Part shown: positions 1-10,068 of the stretch, piece by piece | Numbering within the stretch: the stretch's first letter is position 1 | Layout: the number at the start of each line of letters is the position of its first letter | Source: Chloroflexota bacterium | GTDB taxonomy: Bacteria > Chloroflexota > Anaerolineae > Aggregatilineales > Phototrophicaceae | Length of the DNA: 64,000 nt | Direction: 5' to 3' | NCBI GenBank assembly: GCA_026707665.1 | Contig: JAPOWK010000084.1 | Span: 1 to 64,000, forward strand | Notes under the pieces: model-generated | The model's database searches: none | Told to the model about the DNA's origin: nothing | Seen by the model: the letters and a program-made list of their open reading frames with translations, nothing else | Program-made: the position numbers and the translations under genes

Positions 1-195
1 CACCGCGACACACTCGCCGATTATGTCGCCGCGATTGGTACGCAGGGCTGGAAGGATGTCTTCGAGAAATGGGATATCGGCATCGCTCTCATCGAATCGA
101 CAAGTTTCCTCGCGGCGCAGCTTGAGGCATCGTCCGCTTGGCGGCGCGATTATATTGATGATATCGCCAGCATATTTGTGAGATCGGAGCTGTGA
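1..195 (+). CDS. C-terminal fragment of a membrane glycosyltransferase-like protein (truncated by window edge)
   Basis: Frame 1 is open from base 1 to TGA at 193-195; the tail ...WRRDYIDDIASIFVRSEL resembles C-termini of GT39/DUF2029-type membrane proteins. Confidence 0.5.
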   Translation, partial: HRDTLADYVAAIGTQGWKDVFEKWDIGIALIESTSFLAAQLEASSAWRRDYIDDIASIFVRSEL

Positions 196-743
196 AACGC
201 GCCAAGCGAGACCGGGTATTGCGTTGTCTTTATGCTGAACTAGAGAGCGGCGACTTTGATGTTCGCGAATTCGCCATGTTTCAGCTCGTGTTGATGCTTC
301 GGCGTGCCAACGACGGCCCGTCGTCTTCGGACATCATTGACGAGGTCGAGCACTTGTCGCGGGATCAAATGCGCCTTCGCTTGTCTCATGGCGATCAAGC
401 GCAGATCACCGCTCATCTCTTGCGGGTGGTCTCGCGGCAAGCCGGGAGCCGGGCAACTGCCTTCTGGGCGCTGGGTGAAGTCGCGCCCGATATTGCTTTT
501 GCGCCGGTCATATCCGTCATTGGGGAGCAGGGCAAACCGTTCAACGACGAGACCGCTTATCAAGCTTGTCGCGCCCTGCGGAGATGGCTGGAATCGGACA
601 GCCTCGACAGCGACGAGCTCAAGGTGCTGAAGGACGACGATAGACTTTCCTCATGCCTGAAGCGCTGGTCGCGTTCCAGCGACATTCGCCTAGCCAAGTG
701 CGCGAGCGCAATCATTGGCCTTGCGCGCGAGCGGTCGAATTGA
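192..743 (+). CDS. hypothetical protein, helical, possibly HEAT-repeat-like
   Basis: 183-aa ORF whose GTG start overlaps the upstream stop (GTGA); helical, repeat-like composition. Confidence 0.55.
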   Translation: MKRAKRDRVLRCLYAELESGDFDVREFAMFQLVLMLRRANDGPSSSDIIDEVEHLSRDQMRLRLSHGDQAQITAHLLRVVSRQAGSRATAFWALGEVAPDIAFAPVISVIGEQGKPFNDETAYQACRALRRWLESDSLDSDELKVLKDDDRLSSCLKRWSRSSDIRLAKCASAIIGLARERSN

Positions 744-744
744 A

Positions 745-2340
745 GTGCAAAGGCGGCTGCCTGGCCCATTGATTTTTGTCCTTGCCGCGCTTGTCGTCGT
801 GGCGAGCCTGGCGCGTGGCGTCACAGCCGAGCCCACGTACACCGACGCCTTCTATCACTTCAACGCCGCCAGTCGTCTGGCGCGGGGTGACGGGTTCGTC
901 GAGGACTATCTCTGGAACTACCTGGACGCGCCGATGGAATTGCCAGCGCCTTCGCATCGATACTGGATGCCGCTAACATCAATACTGGCCGCTTTGGGCA
1001 TGGCCGCATTCGGGGCGCCCGGCGATTACCACGCCGCCCAAGCGCCTTTCATTTTGCTGGCTGCTGGCGCAGGCATAGTCGCATTTGAAACGACTAGATC
1101 TCTTGGCGGCAATCGGTGGAATGCCTGGATCGCCGGCTTATTGACCGCGCTTGGCGGATTCTTCGCGCCGCGCTGGGGCGCGATCGATACCTTCGCCCCC
1201 TACGCTTTGATTGGTTCCCTGGCGCTTCTCTGCTGCGGCAAGGCCATGATGCGCCGAGAAGGACAGTGGCTGTATTGGGTTTTGGCGGGCGGCCTCGCGG
1301 CGCTAGGACACTTGACGCGGCCGGATGGCTTGCTGCTATTGATCGCCGCCTGCTTCGCCGCGATTCCTGCATGGGGAATCATTGACCTGCTACGGCAGCG
1401 TCGGTGGTCTGTCTGTCCAAGACCACTACTCTTGGTGGGCATGTCATACTTGCTCGTGATGCTGCCTTGGTTCGCGCGCAATATTGCGGCGCTCGGTCTG
1501 ATTTTGCCGACCGGCGGCCTGCAGGGCATCAGATTCAGCCAATATGATGATTTGTTTCGATACACGGCGACGGCGGTCCCAGCGCTTGCCTTAGACGAAA
1601 GGATTCTGCGCTTGCTGGAAGTCCGCTGGACCGCCGCCCTGCATGGCTTTGGAACTTTCGTCGCTGTCGAAGGCTTGATCGTGCTGGCGCCCTTCATGCT
1701 GATCGGCTGGTGGCTGCGCCGCCAGCACCCGCTGCTGCGTGGATTTACCGCTCTCGCGATCGGCATTCATGTCGTTATGGTTTTGGTATTTCCCCTTCAG
1801 GGTTTACGCGGCGGCTTGTTTCACGCGGTTGCTGCGCTCTTTCCTTTCTGGATGGCCTTGGGCGTCTTGGGATTGGACGCGGCGGTGGAGTGGGCGGCCA
1901 AACGGCGGCGGACCTGGAATGCGGAACAGGCGAAGCGCATCTTCTCCATCGCCGTCTTGGGCATCGGCGTCCTCATTTCGCTCTCGGTCGTGCGATCAGC
2001 ACTCACCGAAGACCGTCAAGACCTGCCGTACCTGTACCGGGAGCTGCGCGCGGTCTTGCCGCCTGGCGCCCGCGTGATGATCAACGATCCCGCGCGGCTG
2101 TACTATCATACGGGGCACGGTGGCGTGACGATTCCCAACGAGCCCGTTCAGATTGTGCCCGAAATTGCGAAACGATTCCGCATTGATTACCTTGTCCTTG
2201 AGCATGTCGGCGACGGCGGATACATCGGCGGGGGGCCGGCCGCTTTTCAGTTTGATGTCGGCAGCCCGCCCGATTTCCTTCGCGCCGTCAGCATTGAGGC
2301 GGGCAGCGACCTTCGTTTGTACCAGATCGCACCCAGTTGA
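745..2340 (+). CDS. multi-pass membrane glycosyltransferase (GT39/PMT-like)
   Basis: ORF 715..2340; many TM segments; N-terminal 'YTDAFYHFNAASRLARGDGF' resembles dolichyl-P-mannose-type transferases. Start at 745 (GTG) or 715 (TTG). Confidence 0.7.
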   Translation: MQRRLPGPLIFVLAALVVVASLARGVTAEPTYTDAFYHFNAASRLARGDGFVEDYLWNYLDAPMELPAPSHRYWMPLTSILAALGMAAFGAPGDYHAAQAPFILLAAGAGIVAFETTRSLGGNRWNAWIAGLLTALGGFFAPRWGAIDTFAPYALIGSLALLCCGKAMMRREGQWLYWVLAGGLAALGHLTRPDGLLLLIAACFAAIPAWGIIDLLRQRRWSVCPRPLLLVGMSYLLVMLPWFARNIAALGLILPTGGLQGIRFSQYDDLFRYTATAVPALALDERILRLLEVRWTAALHGFGTFVAVEGLIVLAPFMLIGWWLRRQHPLLRGFTALAIGIHVVMVLVFPLQGLRGGLFHAVAALFPFWMALGVLGLDAAVEWAAKRRRTWNAEQAKRIFSIAVLGIGVLISLSVVRSALTEDRQDLPYLYRELRAVLPPGARVMINDPARLYYHTGHGGVTIPNEPVQIVPEIAKRFRIDYLVLEHVGDGGYIGGGPAAFQFDVGSPPDFLRAVSIEAGSDLRLYQIAPS

Positions 2341-2341
2341 C

Positions 2342-3847
2342 ATGAACCGATTCGACATGTTTCTATTTGCCTCCGCCTTGGCGCTTGTCGGTCTCTTCAC
2401 GTTCATCGCCGGCGCTGGCCTGCCGCTTGATGACAGTTGGATCTATCAGAGCGCGGCGCGCACCCTGGCGACTAACGGGGAATGGGCGCTTGTGCCAAGC
2501 CACGCGGGCGCCGCAGTCACTTCGCCGCTATTTACCATGTTGCTGGCGATCGGTTACAAGCTCGGCATAAACCATTTGCTTTGGACTCACCTGCTAGGCG
2601 CGTCTGCCCTTGGTTTGCAGGCGATTCTGATTGCGCGGCTCGCTGTTCGCGCTTTTCCTGGTCTTGCCGCTGGCGGCTGGATCGCCGGTCTGCTATCCAT
2701 CTCGACCTGGCAGTTGGTCTGGGCTGCCGCTTCAGGCATGGAAACCGCGCTTTTCTGCCTGCTGACAACGGGCTTAATCTACTTCGCCTGGCACATGCCG
2801 GCCGGAGATTCGGGGACCTCTGTTTTCGGCGGCGCTGCGGCTTTTGGCATCCTCGCTGGCTTAACCATCCTGACGCGCCCCGAAGGCGCCGTTTTGGCTG
2901 GGCTGGCCTGGCTGGCGAAGTGGCTTGGCAAATCGCGCCGGCCGCGGGCGCTGGCGCAAAGCCTGCTTGCGCTGCTTGTTTGCGCGCTCGTCATCGCGCC
3001 GAGCCTCGCTATCAATTTCCAGCAGACCGGGGCGCTGCTGCCGCAGACTGCGACTGCCAAGCTTGCGCAATTCATGCCGCTGACGCGCTTGTACTTGTCG
3101 ACGAGAATCGCGAATATCGTGCTGCCGGTATTGGTCGGCGGTCAAGTTCTGCTGCTGCCGGGCGCGCTCGTATTTTTGTGGCGCCTGTTGCGGAAGCGGA
3201 ACTGGCGCAGCGCGGCCCTTGTCGCCTTGCCTTGTCTTTGGATTGCTGCGCTTGTCTTGATGTATGCCACATTTCTGCCGGCCGGCTATCATCACGGTCG
3301 CTATTTGATCCCGGCACTGCCATCGCTCATTCTGGCGGGCAGCATCAGTCTCGCGAGCGCGATTACTGGCTGGACGCGTACACGGTTGTGGCGTGCAATT
3401 GCGAAATCCTGGCTGCTTGCCTGCCTGACGAGTTCGGTGATCTTCGTATTGTTCATTTCGCCGTCGATATTCCGGCGCGATGTGGCGATCGTGAATGAAG
3501 AGATGGTCGCGGCAGCCAGCTGGGTCGCGGAGAATGTCCCTCACCAGGAGACATTGGCGGCGCATGACATAGGCGCTCTCAGCTATTTTGCCCGTCGATT
3601 GCCGATAGACATGTCCGGATTGAGCGATCGAGATGTCGTCGCGGTGATTTCCGATGCGAGCGCAATCTGGGACCTTTTGGCGGAACGCGATGTGGGATAC
3701 CTGATGGCCTTCCCGAATCAGATTCCGGATTTCCAAGGTCGGCGCCAGATGCTCTGTCCGGTCTACGTCAGCGAAGGCAAGGAAGTTCTTCGCGCCGGCG
3801 GCGTCAAGATGATGGTCTATCGGCTCGCCTGGAATGGCGATTGCTGA
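2342..3847 (+). CDS. multi-pass membrane glycosyltransferase-like protein
   Basis: ORF 2153..3847 with ATG at 2342 immediately after the upstream stop; 'GLPLDDSWIYQSAARTLATNGEWAL...PLFTMLLA' acidic loop typical of GT-C proteins. Confidence 0.7.
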   Translation: MNRFDMFLFASALALVGLFTFIAGAGLPLDDSWIYQSAARTLATNGEWALVPSHAGAAVTSPLFTMLLAIGYKLGINHLLWTHLLGASALGLQAILIARLAVRAFPGLAAGGWIAGLLSISTWQLVWAAASGMETALFCLLTTGLIYFAWHMPAGDSGTSVFGGAAAFGILAGLTILTRPEGAVLAGLAWLAKWLGKSRRPRALAQSLLALLVCALVIAPSLAINFQQTGALLPQTATAKLAQFMPLTRLYLSTRIANIVLPVLVGGQVLLLPGALVFLWRLLRKRNWRSAALVALPCLWIAALVLMYATFLPAGYHHGRYLIPALPSLILAGSISLASAITGWTRTRLWRAIAKSWLLACLTSSVIFVLFISPSIFRRDVAIVNEEMVAAASWVAENVPHQETLAAHDIGALSYFARRLPIDMSGLSDRDVVAVISDASAIWDLLAERDVGYLMAFPNQIPDFQGRRQMLCPVYVSEGKEVLRAGGVKMMVYRLAWNGDC

Positions 3848-3930
3848 GAGTCCAGCGCGGTCTTCAGACGCGGCGACATTCTGAACTATAATGGAGCCGT
3901 GCAGGGACAAATGAACCGAAAGCCACCAGC

Positions 3931-4683
3931 ATGTCTGACATATTCGACAAGATTTCCACACTGATTAATGCGCAGCTCAACGACTTCCTGGGCAAGAACC
4001 CGAGGTCGCCCTTGGCGCGCATTCAACTGCAGGCCGACGAAGCGGAAAAGAATCCCCAGCGGTCGGCTCAGAGCTTGCGGCAGCGGTTGGAAGAAGCGAT
4101 TGAATATGAAGACGAATTGCAGGCGCGGATCGAAGAACGCATGCGCGCTGTTGTCGAGTTGGACAAGCTCGTGGATGACATGCTGCGCAGCGGCGACGAG
4201 GTTTCAGCAGAGCGGCTGCAAAACCAGCTCAACATGAAGCAACAGCACCTGACCATCGCAGAATCGGAGCTTCATGACCATCGCTTGATGACTCGGCATC
4301 TCATGCAGGAATTGGCGACGCTGGAAACAGCGCTGGACAAACAAGAACGGGAGCGGGGCAGTCAACGCGCGCAGTCCTCGCCTTCAGCCGGCCGAAGGCG
4401 CATCCCCGTAGACGGCGAAGCTGGGCCAGCCAAACGCGGTGGCAACGTCAAGAGAACGATATTGGACACGATGTCAAACAAATTTGACGAAACGCGAGCG
4501 AATCTGGAGAATATGCTGGACGGTTCGCCGGCGCCGTCGCGACCGGCACGCCCCAGCGGCGTTCAGCGATTCGAAATTGTGGACGAAGAACCGGATCCGC
4601 GAAGGCCGAAGCCGCGCAAGAAGGACGAGCCCGATATGAAAACCCGATTATCGCGTCTCAGCAAACCACCCGAAGACGATTGA
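3931..4683 (+). CDS. coiled-coil protein (possibly PspA/IM30-like)
   Basis: 250-aa ORF with a long central coiled coil (RLEEAIEYEDELQARIEERMRAVVELDKLVDDML) and a charged C-terminus. Confidence 0.55.
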   Translation: MSDIFDKISTLINAQLNDFLGKNPRSPLARIQLQADEAEKNPQRSAQSLRQRLEEAIEYEDELQARIEERMRAVVELDKLVDDMLRSGDEVSAERLQNQLNMKQQHLTIAESELHDHRLMTRHLMQELATLETALDKQERERGSQRAQSSPSAGRRRIPVDGEAGPAKRGGNVKRTILDTMSNKFDETRANLENMLDGSPAPSRPARPSGVQRFEIVDEEPDPRRPKPRKKDEPDMKTRLSRLSKPPEDD

Positions 4684-4702
4684 TTCGTAGGATCTCCAGT
4701 GG

Positions 4703-5491
4703 CTAGACGGCGCGAGAATGATCTGAGTCAAGCGTCTCGATGAGATCTTGCATCGATCGTTCGAAATAGGGAAAGCCCAACCAAGCGCTCATCAATCCGA
4801 ACAGACCACCAGTCACAATTCGGAATATGGGCGCGGTCTCGCGCACTGGCCAGAATTCGAAGGGCGGATAGCTCAATAGCTGGCTGAATCCGTCAAGCCC
4901 CACGGGACCCAATCCGACTAAGAGGTAGAGCAAAAAGGGCAGGGGGCGGATCCGCCAGCGAAACTGCCGATAGATCAAGCCTCCTACGAAAATCATCGTG
5001 TAGATTGCGAGGTCGCGCGCGCAAAGGCTTGTCTTATAGCCGAATGTTTCGTCGCCGATAAAGTGCCGAGCGGCGAATTGCTGGACGACGCTGAATTCGG
5101 CGAGTCCTTCAATTGTGGCGGGAGGGGCAGGCGCCCGGCCGCCATATATACCGGACCAATACCGATACTGTTCCAGGAACCCCTCCGATTCGCTGGCAGC
5201 CGCCTCGAATGGCCGGTATGCGCTATCAGCGGCGCCACGCGGGTAAAAGGCCTGTTCGCCAAAGAGGAAGGGAGAACGAAAGGCGAACTGGTGACAGAAG
5301 GGACTATATATCGTGTATATGAAATCCGCCGTGTCCTCTAGACCGAGCTTTGCCAACGTTGGCGCCAGCCAGGGCAAGCTGATATAAATCGCCAGCGCGG
5401 TCATCGCGATTCGCAGCCAATTGCGCGCCAATCGCAGCAGAGCCTGGCGCGCTTTCGTTTTCACCGTTCTGAAGGCCGCACGCGCTCTCAA
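4703..5491 (-). CDS. DUF2085 family membrane protein
   Basis: 262 aa, several TM segments, 'FIYTIYSPFCHQFAFRSPFLFG...SLCARDLAIYTM' as in DUF2085. Confidence 0.75.
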   Translation of the reverse strand: MRARAAFRTVKTKARQALLRLARNWLRIAMTALAIYISLPWLAPTLAKLGLEDTADFIYTIYSPFCHQFAFRSPFLFGEQAFYPRGAADSAYRPFEAAASESEGFLEQYRYWSGIYGGRAPAPPATIEGLAEFSVVQQFAARHFIGDETFGYKTSLCARDLAIYTMIFVGGLIYRQFRWRIRPLPFLLYLLVGLGPVGLDGFSQLLSYPPFEFWPVRETAPIFRIVTGGLFGLMSAWLGFPYFERSMQDLIETLDSDHSRAV

Positions 5492-5497
5492 AATCGT

Positions 5498-6115
5498 TCA
5501 AGCCTTTTTGCCCAGATGGTTCAGATCCCCGAGTAGCTGGTCCAGGCGAACCTCACCATAATACACGCGGCGGATGATGTGATCTGGATCAAGCATGAAA
5601 GTCGTCGGCAGCCCGCGAACCTGATAGCGCGAGGCCACCGTGCCCTGCCAATCGAGTAGAATATCATAGGTCAGTCCAAGCTGAATCGCCCAGTCGCGCG
5701 CGGCTTGCAGGCTCTCGCCCAGGTTTACCGCCAGTATGCGCAATCGTCCCGGATGGCTGTCGTAGAGCGCTTGCAGATCGCGCATTTCGCGCCGGCATGG
5801 CTGACACCAGGTGGCCCAGAAGTTTATGATGGTGATGGCGCCGCGAGCCTGCTCAAGCGCAAGCGCGCGCGCCGACGCCGTCGGCAGCGTGAATGACGGC
5901 GCCTGCGAATCGACTTCCGGCGCTTGGATGAGATAATTCTGGTTGGGAACCCCGCTGTGGTCGCTGCGGTTGGGCAAACCAGCGTGGATCACGATAACAA
6001 TTGCCGCGCCCAGTGACAGAAGCGCGGCAAGCACATGAAAGAGTCGATTCAGCTTCGACATATCTTTCGGGCGGCAAGTTTCATGCTTGCGCAAAAGCCT
6101 CGACGAGCATTTCAC
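5498..6115 (-). CDS. TlpA/ResA-family thioredoxin-like disulfide reductase
   Basis: N-terminal TM anchor; 'INFWATWCQPCRREMRDLQALY' CxxC motif; 'RGLPTTFMLDPD' cis-Pro region. The true start may be an internal Met. Confidence 0.85.
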   Translation of the reverse strand: MKCSSRLLRKHETCRPKDMSKLNRLFHVLAALLSLGAAIVIVIHAGLPNRSDHSGVPNQNYLIQAPEVDSQAPSFTLPTASARALALEQARGAITIINFWATWCQPCRREMRDLQALYDSHPGRLRILAVNLGESLQAARDWAIQLGLTYDILLDWQGTVASRYQVRGLPTTFMLDPDHIIRRVYYGEVRLDQLLGDLNHLGKKA

Positions 6116-8042
6116 TCAGTTGCGCCTCAGTCATGATGCCAAAATGCCGCGCCAGTATCACGCCATCGCGGTCGAGCAAGTATGAGCTGGGACGCGTCTG
6201 AATGCCGTAAGCGTCATTGATCTCACCGCTGTCATCGAGCGCCAGCGGGAAACTCAAGGCGAACTCATCACGAAAGGATAACATCGCCTCTTCTGTATCG
6301 TTGTAAGCGATGGCAAGTATCTCGAAGCCTTGCTCATTCCATTCTTCGAAGGCTTTTTGGAATTCCGGCATTTCGCGCCGGCAAGGCCCACACCAGGTGC
6401 CCCAGAAATTCAGCAGCACCACCCGGTCCCGCAGACCGGATAGCGCAACGACTTCATCGTCGAGAGTTTCGATGGTAAACGCGGGCGCGCGATTGCCCTC
6501 CGCCAAGCCGACCGCCGGCGCCAAATCAGCGGCGATATCGGCGAAACTGTTCATCGCATCGTCAGATTGCGCCGGCTCGCTCGTTGTTGTGTCGGCGGCC
6601 GCGGGCGAACTTGACTCGGGCCTTGTGATCGCTTCGGCATCGCGCGCCTTGACGCGGAATCGCGCCATATCGGCTTGCGAAGAATTGCGCAACGCGACGC
6701 GATATTTTCCGTCGCTTTTGAGCTCGAAGCCGGCCAGAGGATAGAAGCGACCGTCGGACTCCAGGCTCTCGGCTTTGCTGGCGCGCGCCAGTTCCGTTTC
6801 AGCGGGTCCAAATAGGATGAATTCGAAATCCGGTAGGTCTGCATTGACGCTGCGCACTTCGAAATCGATCCTTTGCCCGGCTTCGCCATGGAAAAGATAT
6901 TCCTGTTGCGGCCGGTCTGGCGCGAAGAAACCGCTTGCGCTCTGATTGATGGCGACCGGCGCCAGCGAGCCGCCAAGGCAAGCGCCGAGATGACTCAAGC
7001 CCACTTCACCGTCAAAGAATCCGACGCCGCATTCTTCAACTCGGAAGGTGAAATCGGCGAATTCGCCCCGAGAAAATGTCTGGCTCAGGCTCTGCAGCTG
7101 TCCGCTGGCGACCAGCAGCCCAATGGCGATCAGCAGCGTCCCGCTGAGCAACTCAATCTTGTGCATGTGACGCTGCAGGCGGCGCAGAATTCCTTGCGCG
7201 CTATTCATGAGCAGCGCGGTGATGACGAATGGAATGCCTAGACCGATGGAGTAGGCGGTGAGCAGCAGCATGCCCTGCGCGATATCGCCGCTGGTGGCGC
7301 CGCTCGCCGCCGCCACGGTCAAAATTGTCCCGAGCAGCGGACCAATGCAGGGCGTCCAACCGGCGGAGAACACCATGCCCATGAAGGTAGAGCCAAGCAG
7401 ACCCTCGCGCCCGCTTCCTCCAATATCGGCGCGCGTATCGGAATAGAGCATGGTTTCCAGCCGCTCGAGGGTTCCGTGCCAGAAGTTTGCCGGCTCGGTA
7501 AATGCGCCCTTGACGAATAACGCGAGGACCAGGACGGCGATTAAAGGCAGCGCGACAGCGGCTTGCTCAAGGAAAGCCCAGTAAATCAGCGCGCTCGCGA
7601 GAATGACAAATACGAGGCTGAAGAGGACGTTGTCCAATATGGCAGCTTGACCCTTTTTGCGCAGCCAGGCGAAGAAGCGCGGCATCACGCCCATGAACTG
7701 GAAGCCGAAGAAGATGATCACCAAGCCGCCGACGCGGCCGAGAATCTCGGTGAAGGTGCTGACGTGCTGGCCCGCCAGGCTGGATAAGGCAGTCGTGAAC
7801 AAGCCGATCAAGACAAATACAATCGTGAAGCCAAGGACGAAGGCGATGCCATGCAGGAGCATCTGCAGACGCACGGCTAGGCTGACCGTGGCGCCTGTGC
7901 CAGAAGCCGCCTGCCGACTGATGTTATGCGTCAAGCGCCCGCCCATATAACCGATATAGGCGGGCACCAGCGGCAAGACACAAGGCGAAATGAAGGACAG
8001 AATGCCGGCAACGAGCGCCAGACCTATTGTGACATTTTCCAT
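6081..8042 (-). CDS. CcdA-like cytochrome c biogenesis membrane domain fused to a beta-rich domain and a C-terminal TlpA-like thioredoxin domain
   Basis: 'LSFISPCVLPLVPAYIGYMGG' and 'GWTPCIGPLLG' CcdA motifs; C-terminal 'LNFWGTWCGPCRREMPEFQKAF'. Start Met MENVTIG at 8042. Confidence 0.88.
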   Translation of the reverse strand: MENVTIGLALVAGILSFISPCVLPLVPAYIGYMGGRLTHNISRQAASGTGATVSLAVRLQMLLHGIAFVLGFTIVFVLIGLFTTALSSLAGQHVSTFTEILGRVGGLVIIFFGFQFMGVMPRFFAWLRKKGQAAILDNVLFSLVFVILASALIYWAFLEQAAVALPLIAVLVLALFVKGAFTEPANFWHGTLERLETMLYSDTRADIGGSGREGLLGSTFMGMVFSAGWTPCIGPLLGTILTVAAASGATSGDIAQGMLLLTAYSIGLGIPFVITALLMNSAQGILRRLQRHMHKIELLSGTLLIAIGLLVASGQLQSLSQTFSRGEFADFTFRVEECGVGFFDGEVGLSHLGACLGGSLAPVAINQSASGFFAPDRPQQEYLFHGEAGQRIDFEVRSVNADLPDFEFILFGPAETELARASKAESLESDGRFYPLAGFELKSDGKYRVALRNSSQADMARFRVKARDAEAITRPESSSPAAADTTTSEPAQSDDAMNSFADIAADLAPAVGLAEGNRAPAFTIETLDDEVVALSGLRDRVVLLNFWGTWCGPCRREMPEFQKAFEEWNEQGFEILAIAYNDTEEAMLSFRDEFALSFPLALDDSGEINDAYGIQTRPSSYLLDRDGVILARHFGIMTEAQLSEMLVEAFAQA

Positions 8043-8253
8043 GCTTGCTACCTCCGGTGGTTCCAGGCGCCGGTCAGGCGTCAATTCTCCACTACTTCCG
8101 CATTAAGCTTGACGCCAATTGATTACGAGAGCCTTGCTAGCAGCTAATTGAATCCTTATCGGATTGCTGCTGGCGTGCGGGCGCAGGATTCACTATGCTG
8201 CGCTTGCCGCAATCGCTCATAACTCGTAATGTAAGACGGAATGTCCTGCTGTC

Positions 8254-9597
8254 TCAGCTTCCCTCGTCCAATAGCTGCCGCAGCAGCGCCGCCTCTTCTT
8301 GGGCTGAACCGACCTCGCCATCAATCCAGGCGAAGCGGAGCCGATCAAGGAGCTGTCGATAGCGCGGTCCCGGAGCAAGTCCCATCGCCTTCAGGTCTTC
8401 GCCCGAAATTGTCGGTCGGCGCTGGCGCCAATCCGATGCGTATTTGGCAATCAGTTCCTGTACCGTCGGTGTCTCAGCCGCGAGCAGCCAGCCAACCAGC
8501 AGCGCAGCCTCAGGAAACACATCCAGGTTCTGCGCGACCCGGCTCGGGCGAATGTCCGGATCTTCGAGAAGGCGAATTCCTTCACGCAGTCTCGTGCTCG
8601 CGGTAATCGCCCCTTTCAACCTGTTTGTCAGCGCCAATCGTTCACACAGATCGCGCGCCTCCGCGCTGCCGATGCTGCTCATGAGCATCATCCAGCGGAG
8701 CGTATGCCCATCGACGCTCTCCGTCGACCAGGGTGGCTCGAGACTTTCGCAGCGAGCGATCAGATCGGGCAGCTGCGGGCTGATGCGAAAAGCCGGGTGA
8801 ATGCTCGCCAACGCGCCCAATTCTTGCAGGCGGAGCAGCATCTCGCCAGCGAGAGGCTCGCGCAAGATCAGGTCGATTTCGTTTCTCAGCCGCTGACCTG
8901 TCACCTGTCCGAGATAGGGAAGCGCCGCTCGCATCCACTCGGCGGTATTCGATTCCAGTTCGAAACCAAGCCGCTCGGCATAGCGCAGCGCCCGCAGAAT
9001 TCGCGTCGGATCATCGACGAAGCTTTGATCGTGCAGCGCGCGAATCAGTCCGCGGTCTAGATCAGCCTTGCCGTCGCAAACATCGACCAATGGCCACGGC
9101 TCCTCAAGCGGGCTTACCTGAATGGCGAGCGCGTTGACGCTGAAGTCCCGCCGCTGGAGATCGCTTTCCATGTCGCCGGGCGTCACATTGGGCAGAGCGG
9201 CTGGATGCGCATAGGTTTCCCTGCGCGCCGCGACGAAATCTATGCTGGCTGGCAGCTCATCAAGCACAAGAGAAGGGCTGTAGGTGACGCTGTTATCCAG
9301 GATCCATTTTGCCGTTCCAAATGACTTATGAACTTCGACTCTTCCGCCGCATGTTATTGCCAACGATCTGGCAAAGCTGATGGCATCGCCTTCGACGGCA
9401 AAGTCGAAATCGAGCGTTCGCCGACGCAGCAGCAGATCGCGCGCAAGTCCGCCCGCAAGGTAAAGCGCCAGATTCTGCTCACGTGCCGTATGCGAAATGA
9501 GCCAAACCATCCTGGCGCCGTGCTCGCCCAGAATTAGCTGAAAGTCGCTGAGTTGAAATCTTGGGGGATCGCTGGCGCCGCCAGCTTTCGTCATCAC
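8254..9597 (-). CDS. CCA tRNA nucleotidyltransferase / poly(A) polymerase family
   Basis: 'LYLAGGLARDLLLRRRTLDFDFAVEGDA' nucleotidyltransferase motif and 'DLQRRDFSVNALAI'. Confidence 0.88.
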   Translation of the reverse strand: MMTKAGGASDPPRFQLSDFQLILGEHGARMVWLISHTAREQNLALYLAGGLARDLLLRRRTLDFDFAVEGDAISFARSLAITCGGRVEVHKSFGTAKWILDNSVTYSPSLVLDELPASIDFVAARRETYAHPAALPNVTPGDMESDLQRRDFSVNALAIQVSPLEEPWPLVDVCDGKADLDRGLIRALHDQSFVDDPTRILRALRYAERLGFELESNTAEWMRAALPYLGQVTGQRLRNEIDLILREPLAGEMLLRLQELGALASIHPAFRISPQLPDLIARCESLEPPWSTESVDGHTLRWMMLMSSIGSAEARDLCERLALTNRLKGAITASTRLREGIRLLEDPDIRPSRVAQNLDVFPEAALLVGWLLAAETPTVQELIAKYASDWRQRRPTISGEDLKAMGLAPGPRYRQLLDRLRFAWIDGEVGSAQEEAALLRQLLDEGS

Positions 9598-9614
9598 ACT
9601 ATCCCGAATCAGGC

Positions 9615-10007
9615 TTATGTCGGCGCGACCCAGGGACCTACCAGCTCTCTCTCCATCATGCTCAGCGAAGTTGTAAAGTTGAAGAAAGCCAGCAGCGCGT
9701 AGGCGAGGGCGGCGCGTTTGTCGTCCCGGCCGCTCATCAGACTAAACAGTCCAGGCATGATAATGGCCAGCCAAAGCATATAGAGCAGGTAGACAACGAC
9801 GCGCCCCGAGCGTGGCTGCATTCCCGATAGCAGCAGCGCGACACCGACTGCCAGCGTCACCGCCGCCAGCAGCGCATAGGTAAGAACCGCTCCCCAGTAA
9901 TGCCCCGAGATCGCTTCATGCCGGCTCGCCATGTACACTGCCCAAACGCCCAAGGCTAGCGAGTACATGATATGCATATTGAACAGGATTTGGTGCAGGT
10001 CTGCCAT
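9615..10007 (-). CDS. small integral membrane protein
   Basis: 130 aa with about four predicted TM segments. Confidence 0.6.
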   Translation of the reverse strand: MADLHQILFNMHIMYSLALGVWAVYMASRHEAISGHYWGAVLTYALLAAVTLAVGVALLLSGMQPRSGRVVVYLLYMLWLAIIMPGLFSLMSGRDDKRAALAYALLAFFNFTTSLSMMERELVGPWVAPT

Positions 10008-10068
10008 TTGACGTCACAGCGGACAATCGATTATGCAGTCATTCTATCATATCGCATCGTGTTATTGC

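Noticed and set aside
2482-3498. 338-aa plus-strand ORF in an alternative frame of the glycosyltransferase gene
   Set aside because: Alternative-frame translation, Arg/Ala/Cys-rich with no domain features.
2861-3961. 366-aa minus-strand ORF antisense to the glycosyltransferase gene
   Set aside because: Shadow ORF in GC-rich coding DNA; Arg/Gln-rich, no family motifs, and the plus-strand frame is clearly a membrane protein.
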